From positions 13,590,565 through 13,654,564 of the forward strand of contig OZ023266.1 in the NCBI GenBank assembly GCA_964006375.1: 64,000 nt of DNA, in the 5' to 3' direction. Positions 10,433 to 21,336 of the stretch are shown piece after piece. This stretch comes from Tillus elongatus. Lineage: Eukaryota; Arthropoda; Insecta; Coleoptera; Cleridae. Position 1 is the first letter of the stretch. The number at the start of each line of letters is the position of its first letter. The position numbers and the translations under genes are program-made. The notes under the pieces were generated by a model. It saw only the letters and a list, made by a program, of their open reading frames with translations. It did no database searches and had not been told where the DNA came from.

Positions 10433-11210
10433 TTTCCACAATATTATTTAATAGTTTATTCATCTGACGGGGCACCTCACATTACAATTAGTGATGGGTC
10501 GTTATTTAACTGTCAGCTATTTTTAAACGGTTACCGAGCCGTAACGGTAACCACCAGTTATGGATTTATAAAAATAGCAGCTTAAAAAATAACGCTTTTT
10601 ACACTAAACTAGATTTCGGAGTCGTGTCTGTTTCAGTTCTACTGCAACTAGTTCGGCTTCGATGAATAAACATCGGTTTTCATCGGCAGCTGTTTATTTA
10701 ACTATTTAACGGGATGAATAGCCTTGAGATTGGGAATGCTAAACACGTTATTTATACTGTGTGCTCGCTCTAGCTAACAGCTTTAGGAACGTAGGATTAT
10801 CGGTACAATAAAACGGTTTAATTTTAATTTTAACTTTAACCGGTTGTTAATGGGGATACGGCATACGGACACTACTACACAGAGTTATTCTGTTAAACTG
10901 AGAAGCTGTTATTTTTGAAACAGTTGAGTTTCCCACTAGTATGTAAAGCCAAATATTTAATAATAAAAAATGTTGGGTGAAAAGATGAATTTCTGTAAAA
11001 ACGTGTTATTACTTTCACTATAGACAACGCAAAATAGGGTTATTTCACGTGAAATTAAAGTACTCATTTATTTAAATTTATATACATTACCTAAGAAAAC
11101 AGTTAACACGTCATTTTCGTTTGTCTGATAATAGTTATCAAATTGATTAAAAAAATATAATGATACAACATTTTTTAATATCTATATACATTTTAATATA
11201 AAAAATTAAA

Positions 11211-11213
<3 letters not shown>

Positions 11214-11288
<75 letters not shown>
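11214..11288. repeat. (TA)n microsatellite
   Basis: Uninterrupted TA repeat directly before the truncated 5' end of LINE-D. No TAR blocks were recognised around it. Confidence 0.95.
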
Positions 11289-11290
<2 letters not shown>

Positions 11291-12266
11291 ACTGACAGTG
11301 GTTGTTTCGGGGTCGGATACACACGAGGTTAACCGGAAGGTTAACTCGTTACTTGAACGGTTCGGTAAGTGGTGTGAGGCCAACCAGCTCCTTATAAATT
11401 ACAAGAAAACCGTATTTCTTGAATTCAGAGCCCAGCAAAAGCAGGCAATTAACCTTGATTTTCGGGGCACTGTAGTGTCTCAGGCCACAAGCGTGAGAGT
11501 ATTGGGGGTAACTATTGACCAGCATCTTTCATGGAAACAACATATTGAGGTTTTGTGCGGTAGGCTTAATCAGAGCCATTTTCTAATATTTCGGTTAGCA
11601 GAGTTCCTTGAGACCAAAGCTCTGATGACTGTCTACTACTCGGAAGTTTATTCCTTGATATCTTACATTGTTGCTTGGGGACAGTCGGTTGAGGTGGAAA
11701 GAGTTTTTATACTGCAAAAAAGAATAATAAGAGTGATTTTTGGTATGAGAGTAACACAATCTTGTAGGGCGCTTTTCAGGGACGAAAAAATAATGACGCT
11801 AACATGCGTTTACCTATATAAACTTTTAAATTATATTCATGGTGTCAAAGATGGGCTAACAAGGCAGTCTGAGATGCACTCTTACTCCACTCGCCACGGG
11901 AATCTGTTTAGGAACAGGATGTTCTGTAAAATGATGTACAGAAAGTCGCCCTCTTTTGCAGGGGTGGATCTATATAACAGATTGCCGGAAACTATAAAAG
12001 CAATTCAAGATGTGAACGAATTCAAAGCATCGCTGAAATCATACCTAACCAATAATTGCTATTACTCCATTGCGGAGTATTTGTCTGATACCCGTGGGGC
12101 ACAGAGTTGAGACGAACGAAAATTTTATTGTGTTTGTTCGTTTGAAATGTTTCTAGTTTGTTTTTTACATTTGTTATCATAGTTTGTTTTTATTTTAATA
12201 ATTGACGTGCTCAACCATTTGTAAATGGAATGCAAAATAAATTATTGACTATTGACTATTGACTAT
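11289..12266 (+). mobile_element. LINE-D: CR1/L2-like element, 5' truncated, (ATTGACT)3 tail
   Basis: Codons 11289-12110 are open and give the RT from just after the catalytic box: TVVVSGSD, NRKVNSLLERFGKWCEANQL, LLINYKKTVFLEF, VRVLGVTIDQHLSWKQHIE, then the thumb and the C-terminal VDLYNRLPETIK and YYSIAEYL blocks. The catalytic Asp pair itself lay before the truncation, so the copy is dead. After a short 3' UTR with AATAAA it ends in three ATTGACT repeats at about 12243-12264; short tandem repeats in place of poly(A) are typical of CR1/L2 elements. Confidence 0.8.
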
Positions 12267-12281
12267 ATATATATATATATA

Positions 12282-12420
12282 CAGGTGTTTCCAAATTGAT
12301 GCGAAAAATGTTACAGGGTGATTCTTTGGCGAAAAATAAGGGGTGTCTTTTTATTAAGTTTTTCTTGAAACCCCTTCTCCTCCAAGTTACAGCCCTTTGA
12401 AATTTTTGAAACTAATTTTA
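12282..12420 (+). mobile_element. mariner/MITE-like end fragment
   Basis: ACAGGTGTTTCCAAATTGATG and ACAGGGTGATTCTTTGGCG resemble the ends of the CAGGGTGATTC-type mariner elements seen at 18189 and 56539. The far end was not found and nothing is encoded. Confidence 0.3.
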
Positions 12421-13127
12421 AAACAACGAATATTAAAATAAGTAAATAAACAATTAATACTATATATCTTCCAATTTTTTTTAAAACTCAAACTCAATTT
12501 TTTATACTGTTTCTTTACCGAAATTTTATTAGCTGCGTTATGTTATGGAGTTCTTAGAATCACTCCCTGTGTAGCAATAAAAGTTCTAACGTCTAAAGTC
12601 CCAAGGCGTGATAAATAATGATATTTATTGATTCTTGCTGTGGCATTGACATTTACGTAAAGACCCTGATAAAATAAATTTGTGAGAAATGACTAGTTTA
12701 TAATTCCTAAAACATCTAAGTAAATTCTTATAGAAGACTCCTTTCTGATTTCTAAAAGTTTCACTTCAGAGTGGCAAAAGATTTACGACACGCTTATTAT
12801 AATTTCTTAACCCTTTGTTTCCTTTTCATATCGACAAAATTTGAGATTTATACACTACGTGAAATAACGGGGTAAAAATACAATGCATTTATACTAGTGT
12901 GCTCGCTATCGCTCACAGCTTTGGAAATGTACGATACTATCGATCGACTAACCAGTTTAAAATAACAGTAAAATAACTGAAGCTGTTATTTTCAACGGTT
13001 ATTATTATATAACGTTAACGGCTTCAACTGTTAACAGAAAATAACTGTTTTTCCCATCACTAATTACAATAACAATTAATTAACTGAATAATTAATAAAA
13101 TAATTAATCGAATTGGTTAGTTCTAAA

Positions 13128-13360
13128 TGAATATTTACAATATGAATGGAAATTTGCAAGAGATGAAGGAAATGTTATAGCTGTAATTTATTTAGATTGA
13201 AACGGAGCATTTGAAACGGTATGTAGAGAGAGGTTATTAAAGAAAAAAGTAGAAGCATTGAGATTTAAAGGGGTTCTTTTAAATTCGTTCAGAAGTTATT
13301 TAAGTGACTTTCTACAGAAAGTTAGGTGGAATCAAAGAGGTCTTAGTCAATGAAAATGTC
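13128..13360 (+). pseudogene. decayed LINE reverse-transcriptase fragment
   Basis: With one stop and a frame slip the stretch reads VIAVIYLD, NGAFETVCRERLLKK, FKGVLLNSFRSYLSDFLQKV. This is the RT block around the first catalytic Asp (LDxxxAFDTV, then the WFRSYLSNRxQ block). It is too short and damaged to assign to a clade. Confidence 0.5.
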
Positions 13361-13516
13361 AGACAAATAAAAGGATCTATTGAAACAAAAATTAAAAGAA
13401 CATTTAGCACAATTAGGATACAGTACTATAGGTAGAACTTTCGTTGCACGGGATATTTGGGATAATATTCACCACATAAATAAGGATAATCTAAAATTGA
13501 TTAAAAATGTGCTTTC

Positions 13517-14166
<650 letters not shown>

Positions 14167-14301
14167 ATTGTCTTTTAGTGAATTTTCTTAAAAAAAATTC
14201 ACTAATGGGGAGATCTCGACTTTTCAATTTTGAAAAAATTCCTTCAAATTAGTACTAATTAGGCCCCCGAGAACACATATCCGGGGTTTGAATTTTTATA
14301 T

Positions 14302-14377
<76 letters not shown>

Positions 14378-15433
14378 GGTGTGCGAACCCATGTTTTGTT
14401 CGAACCAAACTATGAATGAACCCAAGCAAATATGTTGCCTCGAACTTCGAACCTCTGAAAATAGTATGTCTAAGGTTCACAGTCGAACTTCGAACTTCTT
14501 AGAAATTTAAAATCGAACATCGAACTATCCAAAATTCCTCAGTGTTCATATATCATTTCCTTAAATACAAAATTTAGGAATATTGTACCATACAATATTT
14601 GATATGTGAACGATTCCAATTCTTTTTACAAAAAGGAGGAGTTCGACAAATTTGCAGGTTGATTGGGTGAAAATGCCTTCTGGTGCTGATTGTTGTGGAA
14701 ATGGGTCAACGTTAAATCGAAAATACAAAAACAACAAATATTTTAAACTATTTTCGATTTATAGATTTATATATAAGCTGAATTATAAATATGTTGCTGT
14801 TTGGCATTAGCCGGGCAGTTTTAGCAAACAGATTGAGATGGGTCAAAGTGAGCATGATAGGTATAAAATAACCACTTAAAATTGGAACTGTCTCCTGATT
14901 GTGAATATTTAACTGTTTTGGCTCATGGTGAAATAAATCATGTTAAAACCAGTGTTTTCCAAAGTCAATCAGCAATTATCCTCATAAATTCTGAAAATTT
15001 ACATTACCGATCGCTTTTGAACACCGTCATCATAATGCTGTTACTGAAAAATGTGTTGGGAGGCTAGGATATATAAGAAAAATAATTATGTTATTGCTAA
15101 ATGGCTCCATCGTGTCTCAATGTGCCCACCAACTGTCAAAAATATGCATGAGTGAAGTCTTCTAAAATTATACTATCCACTCAATGAGACCGATAACGAG
15201 TTTAAAGCGCCGCTACCGAGTTAACGGGGCCGCAACTACGCTGTCTTTGGCAGCATTCAATGTCTGTAAAGTTAAATTCCGAAGTATTTTTGAGCAACGA
15301 ACTTCGAACTATTGTAGAAAATTACATATTTCGAACTTCGAACAAATTCAACATCGCTAGTGCGAACATATTTTCGAACCGAAGGTTCGGTTCGAGTTCG
15401 GATTCGGTTCGTAATTTCGAAGCTTCGCACACC

Positions 15434-15515
<82 letters not shown>

Positions 15516-16085
15516 CACACTGATAACTCAAAAAATAATGGGCTGATTTTGATCAAATTTGGTGAGTACCTTCCTTTTGCAAATGGCTTAGATAAGTTCG
15601 TTAACCAGGAAAATCTGCTCAGTTGAAATAGATTAAACAATGTTTTCGTATAATTAGACAGACGGATTCCCACTATCAGTGTCAGTTCTGAGCCAGCCTT
15701 AAATGTATGGAATTTAGACCACGAAATTATAATGCATGTTTGTAAGAAAATACATTCGGAACTCAGCAAGTGTGTTATGGTAGCGAATTTTTATTGAATG
15801 CTTAAAATTTGAATAGCTCAATTTGCTATTAACCTATAAGGTTCGTGGCCAGGAAACTACTTTTTTCGGGAACATTTTAAGTTTATTTTCGATTTTTTTT
15901 TTTACATTTTCAAACAATAAAGTTATTTTGATGAAATATGCTACATTATTTTTACCATATATGTTATACTGGTAACCAAATTTGATGTATGTTTTCTTAA
16001 AAAAAAAAAAACAACACATATTTGCTATTTAAAACATTTTTATGAAAATTCACTGTCATAACGCATTTGCTGAGTTCAGGCTTTT
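14167..16085 (-). repeat. TAR family repeat, copy with hAT-like insertion in its (TA)n
   Basis: Begins with the near-palindrome TTAGTGAATTTTCTTAAAAA / AAATTCACTAA (14175-14204), continues GGGGAGATCTCGACTTTTCA, CCGAGAACACATATCCGGGG and (TA)n at 14305-14373. It is interrupted by the hAT-like element 14374-15437, then resumes with (TA)n 15438-15511, GATAACTCAAAAAATAATGG and GGCTTAGATAAGTTCGTTAAC. A family-end-like block lies at 15763-15797 and the final end GAAAATTCACTGTCATAACG CATTTGCTGAGTTCAGG at 16043-16080. The right part therefore seems to contain a second, partial TAR copy. Confidence 0.65.
14374..15437. mobile_element. hAT-like non-autonomous element (TAGAGGTGTGCGAA family), copy 1
   Basis: Ends are TAGAGGTGTGCGAA and its reverse TTCGCACACCTCTA, a 14-bp TIR. 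It sits inside a TA tract with ATATATAT on both sides (14366-14373, 15438-15445), consistent with an 8-bp hAT duplication though uninformative in TA repeats. Many GTTCGAA/TTCGAAC motifs lie near both ends. No transposase frame is visible. Copy 2 at 51106-52328 aligns along its length. Confidence 0.7.
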
Positions 16086-16089
16086 TGTG

Positions 16090-17001
16090 TGTTTGTAATG
16101 AAGATATAATAGGGTTCCAAGTAATTGTAAGACGAAGACCATCAGACAGACAGTTTTTGTGAATATTTCACAACAGCAAAAACTGTCAAATCTGATAAAA
16201 ACTCACAACGATACGATTCCAAATGAATCCCACGGAGTTTACGAAATTTCTTGTTCTGACTGTTCCCGAACTTATGTAGGACAAGCAAATAGACACATTC
16301 GCAATAGAATATATGAGAACACCCTCGCAGTTAGAAAATCCGACCCCTTATTGGCGCTGGCCATGCACCATATTCATACAGGACACAAAATATACCTCGA
16401 CAATGCCAAAACAATAGCCCCGGTTTACAACTTCAAAACTAGAATTATTCGTGATGCAATCGAGATAGAAAAACGTCCTGATTGTTTAAATAGGAGAGCT
16501 GAAGGCTATTATATCTTCATTACAAACACACAAAAAAAAAACATAAGTTTAATAGAAAATTTTATTTCCCCATTATCTGTCTCAACAAATGCCTGTAATC
16601 TTCTTAACTTCCTTAATCCTTTAAGTACTGTGACTAAAGCCCCTGACCGTAATCCGAGTACTTTCACTGATAACGAAGCAGGTAGACGAAATGATACATA
16701 CAATACAACACTTGCAACAAACTGCCAAATCTCTCTTAGGCCTAGGGTTGAACACACTGAGACCTTAGAGACGATCTCCGGCGAGATTTGAGGAGTGGGC
16801 AGATTGAGGCCCCGTAATCGAGCTACAACAACCCAACCCACCTTTGTCCACCGCTCTAAGGAGTAGGCAGATTGAGGCCTTAGAATTCATGTCGTTAGAT
16901 ATTTCCTTTACCTCTTGAAAATGGCTCCAAAATAGCAGCCGAAACGTTGAGTTTTAATAAATTCTGGGCGCGGTTCAACCTGAGAACCATGCATATCTCA
17001 C

Positions 17002-17003
<2 letters not shown>
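16090..17003 (+). mobile_element. Penelope-like element, 5' truncated, with 3' UTR
   Basis: Contains the GIY-YIG endonuclease end of the element's protein and about 210 bp of 3' UTR that stops at TCTCACATATGTA before a (TA)n tract. The reverse transcriptase part is missing. Within the 3' UTR, 16911-16951 holds CTTGAAAATGGCTCC, a loop and CAGCCGAAACGTTGAG, the layout of the hammerhead ribozyme carried by many Penelope-like elements, here with core changes. Confidence 0.8.
16102..16791 (+). CDS. Penelope-like element GIY-YIG endonuclease domain (partial ORF)
   Basis: Open from 16102 to the TGA after 16788; no proper start, because the RT-bearing 5' part is lost. The GIY-YIG nuclease that nicks the target is complete in outline: HGVYEISCSDCSRTYVGQ gives the GVY and YVG strands with the C-x2-C pair. 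NRHIRNRIYEN supplies the conserved Arg, HHIHTGH the two histidines of the CCHH finger, and RDAIEIEKRPDCLNRR the catalytic Glu and Asn. The inserted CCHH finger is characteristic of Penelope/Poseidon-type endonucleases rather than of stand-alone GIY-YIG enzymes. The last 60 residues recur in the inverted fragment at 13846-14082. Confidence 0.8.
   Translation, partial: RYNRVPSNCKTKTIRQTVFVNISQQQKLSNLIKTHNDTIPNESHGVYEISCSDCSRTYVGQANRHIRNRIYENTLAVRKSDPLLALAMHHIHTGHKIYLDNAKTIAPVYNFKTRIIRDAIEIEKRPDCLNRRAEGYYIFITNTQKKNISLIENFISPLSVSTNACNLLNFLNPLSTVTKAPDRNPSTFTDNEAGRRNDTYNTTLATNCQISLRPRVEHTETLETISGEI

Positions 17004-17005
<2 letters not shown>

Positions 17006-17073
<68 letters not shown>
17006..17073. 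repeat. (TA)n microsatellite at the Penelope-like 3' end
   Basis: Pure TA run following CATATGTA; see the inverted copy, which likewise ends against (TA)n. Confidence 0.95.
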
Positions 17074-17075
<2 letters not shown>

Positions 17076-17252
17076 CTAAATATAGTAATAATAAAAAGTG
17101 CATTAACTTCCCCCCACCGCCTATGGCAAGTCGGTTGTTAGATCACTTCACAAGGAAGACTGGCAGAAGCATGTCTGATAGATAATAAAATAATTCAGGT
17201 ATTTCCGACAAACGAAATATGTTAATTGTTGTGTTGTTTGACCTTTATTGTT

Positions 17253-17295
17253 ATGGACCGACTACCTGCCCAAGAATATAAGCAGAGCTGTAGAT
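17253..17295 (+). CDS. Gene 1, possible first coding exon
   Basis: ATG at 17253 starts 14 codons (MDRLPAQEYKQSCR) plus one base, followed by a GTAAGA donor at 17296. Joined to the exon at 17616 the phase fits and the frame stays open. Unlike gene 2 it shows no mitochondrial presequence, and phase fit alone is weak support; the true first exon may lie further upstream. Confidence 0.3.
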
Positions 17296-17615
17296 GTAAG
17301 ATATTTAGAATTATTCATCTTCTGATGACGTTGACTTGGTTGTGAAACAATCATTAGGTTTTTTAATGAGTTGGTGCTTTGGGTGATTTGGGTTCTCCAA
17401 GTGTGTTTATCTAGTACCTATTTAAAATCGAATTGCATAAAATGCTTAAAGAAAATTGAGGTTGCTACCCCATTTGTTTTAGAAGTGTTAATGTTCTTAA
17501 TTTTGCAACTAGTTAAGAAAATACTAACATAAAATTTTTCCCTGACCAACATAACATTTCTAGAAGGTATAGTTTACCAAAATTTATGTAAAGGATCTAA
17601 TTTAACACATTTTAG

Positions 17616-18070
17616 ATCTATCTAGCAAGAAATCTAAGAAAATCTTCCTGGAATCACTAAAGTATCTGTCACTAAATCATCCTCTGTATACATCTGAGAG
17701 AACAAGCCCGTTGAAAGATTCTTGCGCAAAATGTATGGAAAAACCGAAATGTGAATGCAAAAAGAGAGGCGCATTACCATGGGAGCGGGAGAAACCGCAG
17801 AAAGTGTCCAGGGGGATGTTCCCTTTCAAGAGTCTAGCTGAAGAACTTACAGAATCATCTGAATTGAAGAAATCGAAACCATGCAGGCAATGTCCGAAAC
17901 CTAAACCAAAAAAAACTGATGGCTGCAAACCATTCCATGACCAAGGTAGCGAAGCCAAACGCATCTTGAGCATCTGTGAAAGACGGAGAATCCAAAAATG
18001 CATAAAGAAGAGCTGTAAGCCAGATCCCGATTGCAGTAATTTGGCACCAGACTGCAAAGGAACTCAAAAG
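17616..18070 (+). CDS. Gene 1, main exon: Cys/Lys/Pro-rich protein, function unknown
   Basis: Acceptor CACATTTTAG ends at 17615, donor AAG/GTGAGT begins at 18071. The exon is entered in phase 1 and left in phase 0; 151 codons are open. The product starts LSSKKSKKIFLESLKYLSLN, then is crowded with cysteines and basic residues: DSCAKCMEKPKCECKKRG, KPCRQCPKPKPKKTDGCK, CERRRIQKCIKKSCKPDPDC. There is no signal peptide or membrane segment in this exon. The CxxC and KPKPK pattern and the exon phases match gene 2 (35415-35797), suggesting tandem duplicates. Cys-rich, basic, rapidly changing small proteins of this sort occur among insect testis/sperm proteins (for example the fly DUF1431 group), but membership could not be shown from sequence alone. 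Confidence 0.7.
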
Positions 18071-18188
18071 GTGAGTTTTTTCACGCTGTCAATTTTATAT
18101 TAAACTTATCTATTATGGATAAGCTTCTGTTTTCTTTGATCTTTCAAAAAGTCACGAATTGATAAAATTGCAATTTGATTGTAATATA

Positions 18189-20449
18189 CAGGGTGATTCA
18201 TAAGTGGTGACCAAAAATGAAACCCCATGTTCTTTGAACAATTTTAGAGAGGGTATGTCCTATAAAATTGTTTCCTATAATGCTCCATTAAAAAAATACA
18301 GGTGTTGAAATTGAATTTCAAAAAATAAAATTTCCCAATTTTTTAAAAAGTAGTACATATATTTTGCTGAAACTTTGCATGTGTAGGCTGCTATGTAAGG
18401 CGCGTATTCTACCATAACAATTGAATCGGCTAATCCAGCAGTGGCGCGCGTACCCACATGTCATTGGTTATTCCTCAAGAAAAAAACGGGTATGCCAATG
18501 ATATTTTTTTAAATTTTTTGAATCTTACTTTCATTCGTGAACAAAATGAGTCTCTTGATAATTTTCTGTATGATGCTTATTTGTCGAGTAAGCAATGAAT
18601 CAGGTAAGTGTTTTAGAGCACACTTCATGATTTTTAACCAGTCGTTGTTTGGTAGAAAATCGCAATGATACACTTTTATGCCTCCATTGGCCTGAATACA
18701 CGCACGACATCTTCTTATATGGACAATTTAATGTCTTGATAATTTTTTGTACGACGATAATCTTTGTTGTGTTTTAGTAAGTAGTAGTCTGGTTTGCCAA
18801 AGTTGTCATTAACTGTCACTTGACGTTTAGGTTAACAAGTTATTATTTTGAATAGGTGTAAGTGGTAAACTTTATAAAATTGCAAAATTTTCTACTCTTT
18901 TACTTCTTATAATGGAGTACACCTCAGAAGAGTATGCAGATATAATTTTTATCTATGGATATGCTGATGGAAATGCTCTACCTGCTTATCAGGAATATCA
19001 ACGTAGGTTTCCCACTCGCTGTCAACCTAGGGTTTTTTCTCGATCGTTTTCAAGACTTCGGCAGTGCGGTATTGGACAACGTCCTAACGCTAGAGCTAAT
19101 GGTAGAAGACAACATCAACTTGAAGAAGAAGAGAGAGTGGTGGATGCAGTGATGGATCAACCTTCTACAAGTACTCGGAGGATTGCCATGCAGTTACAAT
19201 ATTCTCAAAGCTTTGTTTGGAGAACTTTACATCGAGAAGCCTTACATCCATATCATCGACAGAATGTTCATTGCCTTCTACCTGGAGATAATGTGCATCG
19301 ACGAGTCTTTTGTGAATGGATGTTGGAAATGAACAATCAAAATATCTTATTCCCTAATCTAATCTTCTGGTCTGACGAATCAACATTTACAAGAAATGGT
19401 ATTTATAATTCTCATAATGAGCATGTCTGGTCATTGGAAAATCCACATGCAACAAGGACGCGCACATTTCAACATAGATTTTCCATTAATTTATGGTGTG
19501 GTATTTTTAACGGCTCACTGTTCATGGAAGTCCTGCCACAATGTTTAAATGGATCTTCGTACTTAGCGCTCCTAGAAAACCGTGTAGAAAACATTCTAGA
19601 TGACATTCCACTAGCAACAAGAGGTATAATGTGGTACCAGCATGACGGTGCAACAGCGCATCATAGTCGAAACGTTGTTACATGGCTACATGAACATTAT
19701 AATGAAAGATGGATTGGCAGAACTGGACCAATACATTGGCCTGCAAGATCACCGAACTTAAACCCAATTGACTTCTATCTTTGGGGTGATTTTAAGCAAC
19801 TGGTCTACAGTGAACAAATAAATACACCAGGGCAGCTACAACAACTAATAAATAATGCTTTTCGTCATATTCAAGCAACAATGAATCCTCAAGACATTTT
19901 CCATATTACAAATATGTCAGGCATTTTTGAACATTTATTGTAATAAATAAATTACTATACGCCTGATAAAAGTGTATCATTGCGATTTTCTACCAAACAA
20001 CGACTGGTTAAAAATCATGAACTGTGCTCTAAAACACTTACCTGATTCATTGCTTACTCGACAAATAAGCGTCGTACAGAAAATTATCAAGAGAGTCATT
20101 TTGTTCACGAATGAAAGTAAGATTAAAAAAAATATATCATTGGCGTACCCGTTTTTTTCTTAAGGGATAACCAATGACATGTGGGTACGCGCGCCATTGC
20201 TGGATTAGCCGATTCAATTGTTATGGTAGAATACGTGCCTTCCATAACAGCATACACATGCGAAGTTTCAGCAAAATATATGTGCTACTTTTTAAAAAAT
20301 TGGGAAATTTTATTTTTTGAAATTCAATTTCAACACCCTGTATCTTTTTAATGAAGCATTATAGGAAAAAAGTTTATAGGACATATCCTCTCTAAAATTG
20401 GTTAAAGAACATGGGGTTTCATTTTTGGTCACTACTTATGAATCACCTG
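18189..20449 (+). mobile_element. intact mariner-superfamily transposon (DD41D type) with about 490-bp inverted ends
   Basis: Begins CAGGGTGATTCATAAGTGG and ends CCACTTATGAATCACCTG-like sequence, bracketed by TA at 18187-18188 and 20450-20451, the target of Tc1/mariner elements. The inverted ends extend far inward: 18189-18679 pairs with 19966-20449 with few changes and small indels (both contain GGTACGCGCGCC-type and TTTTCTACCAAACAACGACT blocks). One intact transposase gene lies between them. The element sits in intron 2 of gene 1. Confidence 0.92.
18912..19943 (+). CDS. mariner-superfamily (DD41D) transposase, intact
   Basis: 343 residues from an ATG to TAA, the normal length of this family. 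Residues 1-60 (EEYADIIFIYGYADGNA, AYQEYQRRFP) form the DUF4817-type first helix-turn-helix; residues 70-115 hold a second one (STSTRRIAMQLQYSQSFVWR). The DDE catalytic triad is complete: D155 in FWSDESTF, D245 in WYQHDGATAHHS and D287 in ARSPNLNPIDFYLWG. Forty-one residues separate the last two, the DD41D class reported for rosa-like elements. It cuts and pastes the element at TA. No stop or frameshift is present, so the copy may be active. Relics with related transposases lie at 33405-33770 and 49200-49830. Confidence 0.93.
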   Translation: MEYTSEEYADIIFIYGYADGNALPAYQEYQRRFPTRCQPRVFSRSFSRLRQCGIGQRPNARANGRRQHQLEEEERVVDAVMDQPSTSTRRIAMQLQYSQSFVWRTLHREALHPYHRQNVHCLLPGDNVHRRVFCEWMLEMNNQNILFPNLIFWSDESTFTRNGIYNSHNEHVWSLENPHATRTRTFQHRFSINLWCGIFNGSLFMEVLPQCLNGSSYLALLENRVENILDDIPLATRGIMWYQHDGATAHHSRNVVTWLHEHYNERWIGRTGPIHWPARSPNLNPIDFYLWGDFKQLVYSEQINTPGQLQQLINNAFRHIQATMNPQDIFHITNMSGIFEHLL

Positions 20450-20451
20450 TA

Positions 20452-21228
20452 TATGTGCAAAATTCAGAGAGGTTATTAGATTAAGAGCAATAAAAAATGT
20501 CTCAAATTGTCTGGTAGCGATTTTTTCAATATTAAAACTTTCATTAGCATAGGCTGCAGAAGCTAGGATATTTTTGCTGCCATTTTCCACTTCATTTTGT
20601 TGTATAAAATTTTTATTACTATGAAAATAGAAGCAGTGCTTCTACAAAAGCGGACATTTTTAATACTAAGTTAACAGAAGTAGGCGCAAAAAACGTGCTA
20701 AACAGAAGAATGGACTCACAAATGTTTTTAATTTTAGGACATCCGCAGCCGACAGACTATGTGTGTTATAAATTTCTACTAAATTCTTTCTCCTTTGTCA
20801 TTTTTCACAAATATATTATTATTTATTATTATTATTATTATTTATTTGCTGAAATTTATACATATGTCAGTACAAGAAAGTCCTAGGACTTGTATATTAT
20901 TTATTGACAAAATTTAATAAGAATATTCCAAAATATATTTGACACCTTCCTTCCAAAACATCAATCACTTCCAATTTTGACATACCAAATAACATAATTT
21001 TCTCAATCTCTTTTCCATCTTAATGTATTAGTTAATACTTTTATTTTAAAGTAATCTTGACAATACCATTCGAGCAGACACTCAGAACTTGAGATTATTT
21101 TTTCTTCATTCCATTATTACATTAAATTTTATGATTTAGCTAGAGCCAAAGTGACAACTATAAACTAAAACACTTTGAAGCTATTAATAGAATGGATAGA
21201 TAGTTCTATTTCTTAACAATATTGTTTA
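20452..21228. other. AT-rich intron DNA; short (TTA)n at about 20817-20843
   Basis: Part of the large second intron of gene 1. Apart from the trinucleotide run nothing was recognised. Confidence 0.5.
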
Positions 21229-21336
21229 TAACATTACGGGGAAAAGTAATTTGCTGACCAAAGTTAGTTATTTTAGCTGACCGACTACTTATAGACTAAA
21301 CTTTTCCATGAAACTCTATATCTTGGATGCCACCTA

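Larger units (their letters stand above)
10489..13062. mobile_element. hAT-like element with perfect 8-bp target duplication, filled with later insertions
   Basis: The element begins TAGTGATGGGTCG at 10489 and ends CCCATCACTA at 13062, a 10-bp terminal inverted repeat. It is bracketed by ATTACAAT at 10481-10488 and again at 13063-13070. Eight-bp duplications and short TIRs are the mark of hAT transposons. The interior holds no hAT transposase; it holds (TA)n, LINE-D and a mariner-like scrap, so this is a non-autonomous copy with nested insertions. Stretches at 10755-10800 and 12893-12950 (both with TGTGCTCGCT and CAGCTTT) are direct repeats inside the element. Confidence 0.7.

Noticed and set aside
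17677..18067. Minus-strand frames opposite the main exon of gene 1
   Set aside because: The plus strand has acceptor, donor, compatible phase and cysteine pattern shared with gene 2; the minus reading has none of these.
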